Of a stretch of DNA of 42,821 nt, positions 36,630-42,821 are shown one piece after another. The first letter of the stretch is position 1, and each line of letters opens with the position of its first letter. Origin of the DNA: Demequina lutea (GTDB lineage Bacteria; Actinomycetota; Actinomycetes; Actinomycetales; Demequinaceae); assembly GCA_003246255.1 (NCBI GenBank), contig QKAX01000135.1, positions 1-42,821 of the forward strand, read 5' to 3'. The notes below the pieces were generated by a model. It saw nothing but the letters and a program-made list of their open reading frames with translations, searched no databases and had not been told where the DNA came from. The position numbers and the translations under genes were made by a program.

Positions 36630-39600
36630 CTACGGCGCCGGGGTGGGGTCTGGTGACGGCGGCGGGTCGGGTGTGCACACGTCGTACGTCATGGACACGG
36701 GGCTGAGGTTGAGGAAGCGTCCGGTGAAGGACACCGTGTAGGTGACCCGCCCAGGCACGGTGGCCGTGTCAACCGAGACGGAGGCGGAGCCCCTCGCGGC
36801 ATCGCTCACGATGACGTCGCCCTCGGCGGGAGCCTCGCGGCACTCCGTGCCGCTCGGGAACGTCACCACCGCGGTGGTCGGAGCGCTGCCGGTAGCAGGA
36901 CTGATGTCGACGGGGTCGCTGCAGAGTTCGCCCCAGCCGTATTGCTTGCAGGACAGCGCCTGGATGGACTGGACGAAGCGGGGGTCCAGGTCAAATGTCG
37001 TGGACCGGTTGCCGCCGTCGTAGTAGTAGTACGTCGTGGCGCCGCCGTTGGAGCTGATGGACGGGGAGGTAGCGATGCCATAGGTGGCGGTGTTTCCAGA
37101 CCACGTGGGGGCGACGGCCACGGAGTACGTGGCGGGGCCGCTCGGCTCGTTGGGCGGAACCTTTGTCCAGGTCTTGCCATCGGGGTGCTCACTGTCGGCC
37201 GCCTGCTGGCTCAGGACCGCTCCATAGCCATTCGACCCGCACACTCCCGCGGAGTAACCCACGTTCTCCTGAAGCCCCACGAAGGACCCTGTGGTCGACT
37301 GCGCCTCGACACCGCTCAGCACCGCGACGCCCGCGCTATTCATGGTGCACGATGGCGCTCCCGACTGCCAGACCCCGTACACCAGGCTTGTTGCCAGGTC
37401 GCTGCCGTTGGCATCGACGGGGTCGGAGACGATGGTGATGGAGGTGCCGTCAGCGGTAGCGACTGGCGTGCGCGCCAACAGAGGGCTTCCGGCGACGTGC
37501 ACAGTGGCAGTCCTGGTGGCGCCTTCGTTGGTGCCGGAGGTGGGCGGAGCGAACCTCGAGATCGGCGTCACTGTCAGGGTGGTGTTCGCGGCGCCGGGCG
37601 TGAGCTTCATGGTGAAGGTCTCCACCGCACCGTTGCGCGGCCGCATCACGTCCGGCCTGCCATCCGAGCTCGCCACACGGAAGCTCTGCACGTCGTCGGC
37701 GGATGCAATCGAGACTGTCACCACGCCCTGGTTGGGCTGCGTCTCGGCGGGGTCGTAGGTGGGCTCCGCCGTCACCGACTCCACAGTGGGCGCGGAGTAG
37801 GCCCACGTCTCGACGCTGGTCGAGTCCAGCGACTCGCCTACGGCGTTGACGGCTCGGGCGGTGTACGAGTGACGATCGCCGTTGACAAGCCCGGGCACCT
37901 TGCACAGGTATTCGCCCACCGAGCTCGGCGAACACGCGGCCTGTACCTTCGCGGCGCCCTCGTAGATCGCCACGCCCGTGACGGCCGGGTGAGTGAGCGC
38001 CGCCTCGCCCAGCTTCACGCCGAGCGTCACGGAGGTGCCATCAAAGTTCGCTGTGGTGATCGACTGGGGCGCCGGGGCAAAGCCCTGCACATCCACAGTC
38101 ACCTTGCCAGGGCCGGTCTTGCCCTGCGCATCCTTGACCATGAAGTCCACGACGCACTCGCCGCCGAGCGGCTTGGCGCCGGATGGCCATGTGGCCACCA
38201 GGGTGGTGTCGGAGGCCTGGGTCACGGTGGCCACGTCACACACGACGCTGCCCTTGGTGCCCACCGCGGCGATCGTGAGGCCAGCGTGGGGCTTGCCCGC
38301 GTACGGGTCGTATTCGGTGGCCAGCCCCACCGCCGTGATGGTGCAGCTTCTTGACGCGCTCACGTCACAGGCCTGCGTGAACGTGGCTCCATACGGGGCG
38401 TCGGGCAGCGCTGCGCCCACGACCACGGTGATGGCTGAGCGCAGGCCCCCGAAGGCGTCCGACGACACCAGGATCGTCTCTCGAGTGCCGGGACGAGAGT
38501 CGGCAAAGGCCTGGATGCTCACCGAATTGCCCGTCTGGGTCACCTCGAAGGCCGTGCCGGAGTAGCTGACCGACAAGTCAAGCGACGTGACGTCGCCCAC
38601 TCGGCCGCCCTCCCACGTCAGCATCTCGGCCAGCATGTCCACAGTGGCGTCGGCGCCAGGGGTCACAGTGCGCGTCACCGGGTTGAGGATGGCCATCGGG
38701 TCCTTGGGCTCGATGTTCAGCGGCACCGCGACGATGCTCCATGTGTCCTGACCCCGCAGCCGCACCGCCACCGAGCACGTGTCTGTCCACGGCGCCTCGC
38801 GGCCCGCCGCATACGTGACCTCGTCTGCGCCGGAGGGCGAGCACACAGCGTTGTCGCGCTGGACCACGTAGGAGTCGTCCTCGCGGAGTTCGATCTGTTC
38901 GGCGCCGGCAAGCTGCAGCTGGTCGCGGATCGAGAACGACACCGACTGTTCCTCGCCCACCTGGAGCGGCGCGAGGGGCGCGCGCTGCAGGCGAAGGTCG
39001 TTAAATGCCGGGATCCTCAGGAACCCATAGCTCGTGACGTCGGCACCCGAAGCGTCGGCTCCGGTGACCGCGAAGGGCACCACGTCGCCCTCCTCGGGTA
39101 GGTCGCCGATGATCGACGAACCGTTGACGCGGTAGCGCTCGGCGGCGTCCCCCCACAGCGACAGGGTGAGCGACGCCGCATCGCCAGTGGGCCACGAGAC
39201 CTTGCCGGTAAGCACGTCAACGCCGGTAAGCAGGTCGCGGCGATTCTGTGCCGTCAGCACGGTGTCGGAGATGACCATCCCGTCGGGCGCCGGATCGTCA
39301 GAGACTGACAGCACGATCAGTCCCTGCGCGGTGGAGAACGTGGAGTCGGACTCGACCGTGTAGATGAAGGAGGCGGTGCCCTCGACGTCACCCGCGCGGA
39401 GAACCACAACGCCGTCCCCGAGCTGGGTGTCGTCGACGATCAGGCTCTCGAGCCGGGCGTACTCGTCGGAGTTGGGAATCGCATTTGGCCTGACCTCGAG
39501 CAGCGTCAGCTCACCCTTGGCGGGGTCGTGATCGTTGGCGAGGGGCGTCACCGTAATGGGAGTCAGCGAGCCCGTTTGCACGGCGACGCGGTCGGCGTAC

Positions 39601-42600
39601 GTGACGGGTGCGACGTCGGCGTCGGTAGACAGGACACCCACCTTGACGGTGCCGCGGGCTGTCTCGCCGCCTGCGTCGCGCACGGTGTAGGTGAACTCCG
39701 CCTGACCACTTGCGATGCCAGTGGCGGGGGCGCGATACGTCACTGCCGACGTGGTCGCGGAGACCGACGCGACGCCGTCTGAGGGCTGCGACACGTCAAC
39801 CACCGTCACTGGATCGCCGTCGGGGTCGATGCTTGACGTGGGGATCGCGATGGTGACGGCCTGGCCCGCGAGCACGCGAGCCTCCAGTGTGGGTGGCTGC
39901 GGCGGGCGGTTCGATCCCGCGGCGAGGACAGTCACTGTGATCGTCGCCGTGTCCCTGCGAGCGGCGTCGGCTTCGAGGTAGGTCGCATACGTGAGGGTGT
40001 AGACGCCGGGAACCGCGGGGGCGAGGTACCTCACCACCGATCCAGAGCCGAAAGCGAGCTCGCCCTGGGCGCCCGAGCCCACGACGTCGGGGCTGAGCAG
40101 GAGCCTCTCGCCTCGCGGGCTCGAGTCGTTGGCCAGGACGGGGATGTCAACCTGCTGGCCCGCGCGCACTGAGACGGTGTCGGGGGCCGCGACGGGTCCG
40201 ATGCCGTGGCTTGGCTGCAAGAGGAACACCGTCACCTGCGTGGTGGTCGTGGCACCGGAGCCATCGGCGATGAGTACCTCCGCGGTGCCGAGCGGGCCGG
40301 TCGGCACCGCCGTCGTGCTTGCCGAGACGCGCACATACGTTTGGTCGACGACGCTCACGCTGAGATCAGGGCTCGACGTGACGGCTGACTGCAGTGCGAG
40401 CACCTTGCCTGCGGATGACCTCACCGAGCTCAGCACGTCCACTGTGGTGTCCTCGCCTGGGCGCACGAAGGCGGTGAGCGGCGCTGCGATGAGGGCCCGG
40501 CTCGCCTCCGGCACTGTGACGCGCAGCACGGCCGTCTGCTGCGCGAGCGTCTGCGTGTCCTCGACCGTGTAGGTGCCGGAATACTCGCCGGGGGCGTCCG
40601 CCGTGAGGGTGATGACGCCCGACGCCGTGCTGGGTGACACGGTGAGGGCGTCTGCGGTGGTGCTCGTCGCATCGACGAGGCGGTACGAGCCGGAGCCGCC
40701 CGAGACCCAGTCACCGATGCTCGCCTGGATTTCCTCGCCCTGGGCCGCGGTGATGGCAATGGGCTTGACGTCCAGCGCCGGCGCGCCGGTGACGCGGAGA
40801 TCGATGTCCATGTCGGTCGTCGCGCCGAACGAGTCGGTGACAGTGATGACGAGGGGGATGGTTGCGTCGGATCCGTTGGGGTCGGTGTGGCGCAGCACGA
40901 CGGTGCCGTCTGCGGTGGGGACCACTGTGACGGGCGCCTGGGGGTCGACCGCGTACGCGTCGGCAAGGGCAATCGCGTCGCCCTCTGCGTCCACCCAGCC
41001 CGACAGGGCGTCAAGCTCGACGTAGCCGCCCGGCGCCACCTGAGGCCGCGGCAGCTCTTGCGTGCAGTTGTCCATGGGGCACCACTGCGGAGCCGTGTTC
41101 TGGTCGTCGGGCACCACCGTGAGGCTCACGCTGGCAGTGTTAGACGTGGCGAAGCCATCGCTCGCGGCGTAGGTGAAGGTCGCGGAGCCGGAGGCGGCTG
41201 CCACCTGCACCACTGCCTGCTGATCGTTCTCCACGAGGCCGATGGTGCCGAAGGAGGGGTCTGACAATCCGCTCACGTTTGTCGCGCTGACGGTGAGGAC
41301 GTCCTTCTTATTGGGGTCCGAGTCGTTCAGCAGCAGCGGCAACATCACGAGCGCGCCGCGTCGCACGCCGAACGCGTCATCGGCCGCGACTGGGGGCTCT
41401 TGGTCGACGACGTCGTCCACCTCAACGGTGCCCTCGAGAGTCTCGGACTCACTCAGGGGCTCCCACTCGTCGGTGGGGATGAGCTGACCGTCGGGGACTG
41501 TCCAGACCATTCCCGTGGTGGTCTCGCTCAGCACGGCGCGATCGCCGTTGCTGCGGAACACCGGAGCGATCACCCGGACGTCGTCGAGCGCTCCCTGCTC
41601 GATCTGCAGGGGCGTGGTCTCGCCGGTTGCGCTTGACCACAGCGTGCCGGCGGCGGTGTCGAGCCAGGCAGCGAATGCGACGCCGTCCACCTCGATCGGG
41701 GCGGCAGGTCGACCGGTCGCATCGGCCAAACGGGTGACGGCTCCATCAGCGACGGCCACCGCCACGAGGCCCGTCGCATCGGCAAGGAGAGCGCGGCCGG
41801 AGTCAGAGGACCCGTCCTGAAGCACCGCGTCGGTGCCAAGAGTGGTCGAGACAGGGGAGTCGAGGCCTTCGATCCACAGGGTGGAAGCCACGGGTGAGTA
41901 CATGACCCAGTGGCCGTCGGCCATCGTCATGGCAAGTTCGGTGCCCTGGTCGGGGGCCGTGGGCACGGGGGTCATATCCCCCACAAAGGAACTGGTGGTG
42001 CTGTCGTAGATGCGCACGCCACCTTCGGCGCCTGAGTACATGGCAACCCGACCGTCGGCGTCCACTGCCGCAGCGTCGGCCACATAGGTGGGAGGGTCCT
42101 CGCCCTCGGCGACCTCGACGTTGACAAAGGGATCGAGCCTGGACGGCTGAAGCACCCCCGATCCGTCGGAGGGCATGATCCCCAGGTACACCTCCGAGGT
42201 GGACGTTTGGTACAGCACATACACGCCTGCCGACGTCACGGCGTCCGTTCCGGAGGGAGAGGGCGTGCTCACGGGGCCGCCGCCCGACTCGCCGTCGACG
42301 AGATCGGCCGGGTACGCAGGGTTGATGCCCCACGTCTGCAGGTAGCCCTGGGTGAAGATGAGGCCGTCGACCCCGTTCTGCACCACTCCCGCGGGCTCGG
42401 CGACCGCCTTGACGGTGTCGAGCTCGTGAAGATCGGTGTTGACGCGGGCGTAGTCGCCCGAGTCCCGCGTGACCCACACAGTGGTGGACACCTGCGGCAC
42501 GTCCTTGACGTCGTAGCCGGGCACCACCACCGCGGCGGCGGTGAGGCCTCCCACGACCACGACGGCCGATGCGGCCCCGACGATCGGCGCGATCCGTCGC

Positions 42601-42620
42601 CGTGCCCCCTCACGCGCCAC
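36630..42620 (-). CDS. 1996-residue surface protein: N-terminal membrane anchor, propeller-like domain, Ig-like and FN3 repeats
   Basis: A basic start and one membrane helix (about 11-34) anchor the protein with the rest outside. Residues about 40-385 show repeated short beta-strand units with WVTRDSGD and VWTVPDG-like blades, suggesting a beta-propeller. From about 405 come tandem Ig/cadherin-like repeats, marked by VAADDAFGVRRGALVMLPLL, APDTVSVRAGQQVDIPVLAN, IDPDGDPVTVV and PITVTPLANDHDP. The last 500 residues look FN3-like with several Cys pairs, and the end is Pro-rich (PDPPPSPDPTPAP) with no sorting signal. It starts at GTG right after the stop of the preceding small gene (TAAGTG). With MoxR, DUF58 and the transglutaminase-like gene it forms a PFNA-like cluster. 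It may be an adhesin or an envelope scaffold. Confidence 0.88.
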   Translation of the reverse strand: MAREGARRRIAPIVGAASAVVVVGGLTAAAVVVPGYDVKDVPQVSTTVWVTRDSGDYARVNTDLHELDTVKAVAEPAGVVQNGVDGLIFTQGYLQTWGINPAYPADLVDGESGGGPVSTPSPSGTDAVTSAGVYVLYQTSTSEVYLGIMPSDGSGVLQPSRLDPFVNVEVAEGEDPPTYVADAAAVDADGRVAMYSGAEGGVRIYDSTTSSFVGDMTPVPTAPDQGTELAMTMADGHWVMYSPVASTLWIEGLDSPVSTTLGTDAVLQDGSSDSGRALLADATGLVAVAVADGAVTRLADATGRPAAPIEVDGVAFAAWLDTAAGTLWSSATGETTPLQIEQGALDDVRVIAPVFRSNGDRAVLSETTTGMVWTVPDGQLIPTDEWEPLSESETLEGTVEVDDVVDQEPPVAADDAFGVRRGALVMLPLLLNDSDPNKKDVLTVSATNVSGLSDPSFGTIGLVENDQQAVVQVAAASGSATFTYAASDGFATSNTASVSLTVVPDDQNTAPQWCPMDNCTQELPRPQVAPGGYVELDALSGWVDAEGDAIALADAYAVDPQAPVTVVPTADGTVVLRHTDPNGSDATIPLVITVTDSFGATTDMDIDLRVTGAPALDVKPIAITAAQGEEIQASIGDWVSGGSGSYRLVDATSTTADALTVSPSTASGVITLTADAPGEYSGTYTVEDTQTLAQQTAVLRVTVPEASRALIAAPLTAFVRPGEDTTVDVLSSVRSSAGKVLALQSAVTSSPDLSVSVVDQTYVRVSASTTAVPTGPLGTAEVLIADGSGATTTTQVTVFLLQPSHGIGPVAAPDTVSVRAGQQVDIPVLANDSSPRGERLLLSPDVVGSGAQGELAFGSGSVVRYLAPAVPGVYTLTYATYLEADAARRDTATITVTVLAAGSNRPPQPPTLEARVLAGQAVTIAIPTSSIDPDGDPVTVVDVSQPSDGVASVSATTSAVTYRAPATGIASGQAEFTYTVRDAGGETARGTVKVGVLSTDADVAPVTYADRVAVQTGSLTPITVTPLANDHDPAKGELTLLEVRPNAIPNSDEYARLESLIVDDTQLGDGVVVLRAGDVEGTASFIYTVESDSTFSTAQGLIVLSVSDDPAPDGMVISDTVLTAQNRRDLLTGVDVLTGKVSWPTGDAASLTLSLWGDAAERYRVNGSSIIGDLPEEGDVVPFAVTGADASGADVTSYGFLRIPAFNDLRLQRAPLAPLQVGEEQSVSFSIRDQLQLAGAEQIELREDDSYVVQRDNAVCSPSGADEVTYAAGREAPWTDTCSVAVRLRGQDTWSIVAVPLNIEPKDPMAILNPVTRTVTPGADATVDMLAEMLTWEGGRVGDVTSLDLSVSYSGTAFEVTQTGNSVSIQAFADSRPGTRETILVSSDAFGGLRSAITVVVGAALPDAPYGATFTQACDVSASRSCTITAVGLATEYDPYAGKPHAGLTIAAVGTKGSVVCDVATVTQASDTTLVATWPSGAKPLGGECVVDFMVKDAQGKTGPGKVTVDVQGFAPAPQSITTANFDGTSVTLGVKLGEAALTHPAVTGVAIYEGAAKVQAACSPSSVGEYLCKVPGLVNGDRHSYTARAVNAVGESLDSTSVETWAYSAPTVESVTAEPTYDPAETQPNQGVVTVSIASADDVQSFRVASSDGRPDVMRPRNGAVETFTMKLTPGAANTTLTVTPISRFAPPTSGTNEGATRTATVHVAGSPLLARTPVATADGTSITIVSDPVDANGSDLATSLVYGVWQSGAPSCTMNSAGVAVLSGVEAQSTTGSFVGLQENVGYSAGVCGSNGYGAVLSQQAADSEHPDGKTWTKVPPNEPSGPATYSVAVAPTWSGNTATYGIATSPSISSNGGATTYYYYDGGNRSTTFDLDPRFVQSIQALSCKQYGWGELCSDPVDISPATGSAPTTAVVTFPSGTECREAPAEGDVIVSDAARGSASVSVDTATVPGRVTYTVSFTGRFLNLSPVSMTYDVCTPDPPPSPDPTPAP

Positions 42621-42821
42621 TTACAGCACCCCCACGCTCGCCAGGACGATCAACACCAGGGCGGCCGCGCCCACAGCGCCGCCGATCGCGCCCCACACGA
42701 TGCCCTTGCTGCTGCTCCTGGGGGCGGCGGGCTCGGACGATGCCTCTTGCCGACGCTGTGCGGACGTGAGCTGCTGAGCCCGTGCCGCGCGCCGGGACTG
42801 GGGGTTCACGGTGGAGATCAC
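42621..42821 (-). CDS. Small single-pass membrane protein, start at or beyond window edge
   Basis: The reading frame runs to the window edge: GTG codons at 42821 and 42809 could each be the start, or the gene may begin outside. The visible 66 residues have a basic, Gln/Arg-rich N-terminus (SRRAARAQQLTSAQRRQEA), a Ser/Pro linker and one C-terminal membrane helix (WGAIGGAVGAAALVLIVLA). The N-terminus should be cytoplasmic. Its stop directly abuts the start of the giant surface-protein gene, so the two are translationally linked. No family is recognised; a small accessory or anchor protein is possible. Confidence 0.6.
   Translation of the reverse strand: MISTVNPQSRRAARAQQLTSAQRRQEASSEPAAPRSSSKGIVWGAIGGAVGAAALVLIVLASVGVL

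Overview
The window comes from a high-GC Gram-positive bacterium (Actinomycetota). The evidence is GC-rich codon use with frequent GTG starts, an actinobacterial-type rpoB-rpoC pair, and an actinobacterial (EccB/EccC/EccD/mycosin) type VII secretion (T7SS/ESX) locus. A Micrococcales-like source fits the gene content, but this is inference. No tRNA, rRNA, CRISPR array or insertion sequence is visible.

Layout. (1) 1-6125, plus strand: the 3' part of rpoB, opening inside the rifampicin-resistance region and broken by a frameshifting deletion near 838/840, then a complete rpoC and a strong hairpin terminator. (2) 6284-10579, almost all minus strand: a polymorphic-toxin cassette. In transcription order it holds a YbaB-like protein, an EspC-like T7SS target, a CpnT-like T7SS effector with a variable C-terminal domain, a zinc-ribbon protein, an SseB-like protein, a zinc-ribbon remnant, very small coupled ORFs, an unknown 270-residue protein and a second zinc-ribbon protein. 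GC content drops inside the effector gene at its domain boundary and stays lower downstream. (3) 10635-23956, minus strand: the main T7SS operon, read from 23956 downward. It holds two WXG100 proteins, a perfect hairpin, a helical protein, a free-standing mycosin, three WXG-like or low-complexity proteins, a coiled-coil protein, an EccD, a zinc-ribbon/RDD/FHA protein and EccC. (4) 24280-28308, plus strand, divergent from the esx pair: a second EccD and an EccB fused to a mycosin protease. (5) 28344-28781: a truncated surface-protein remnant. (6) 28788-42821, minus strand: a second long operon. From 42821 downward it holds a small membrane protein, a 1996-residue Ig-like/FN3 surface protein, MoxR ATPase, DUF58, a transglutaminase-like membrane protein lacking its catalytic residues, a membrane FHA protein, a PP2C phosphatase and a membrane protein with five repeated (D/E)HT-x-x-V motifs. 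This resembles the kinase-FN3-AAA-DUF58-transglutaminase ('PFNA') clusters of bifidobacteria; no kinase is in the window.

How it may work together. EccB-mycosin, two EccDs and EccC would form the inner-membrane secretion channel, and the WXG100 pair and other WXG-like proteins would be substrates or partners. The YbaB/EspC/CpnT-like trio is a typical toxin-delivery module that the channel could export. The PP2C phosphatase, two FHA proteins and the repeated-threonine protein suggest Ser/Thr phosphorylation controls the cell-surface assembly. Nearly all minus-strand genes overlap by ATGA or GTGA or lie within about 20 bases, so both blocks look like long, translationally coupled operons.

The most unusual points are the duplicated EccD, the EccB-mycosin fusion beside a second free mycosin, the dead transglutaminase, the five-fold threonine repeat protein, and the chain of tiny coupled ORFs with zinc-ribbon paralogues behind the toxin. 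The rpoB frameshift is most likely a sequence error.
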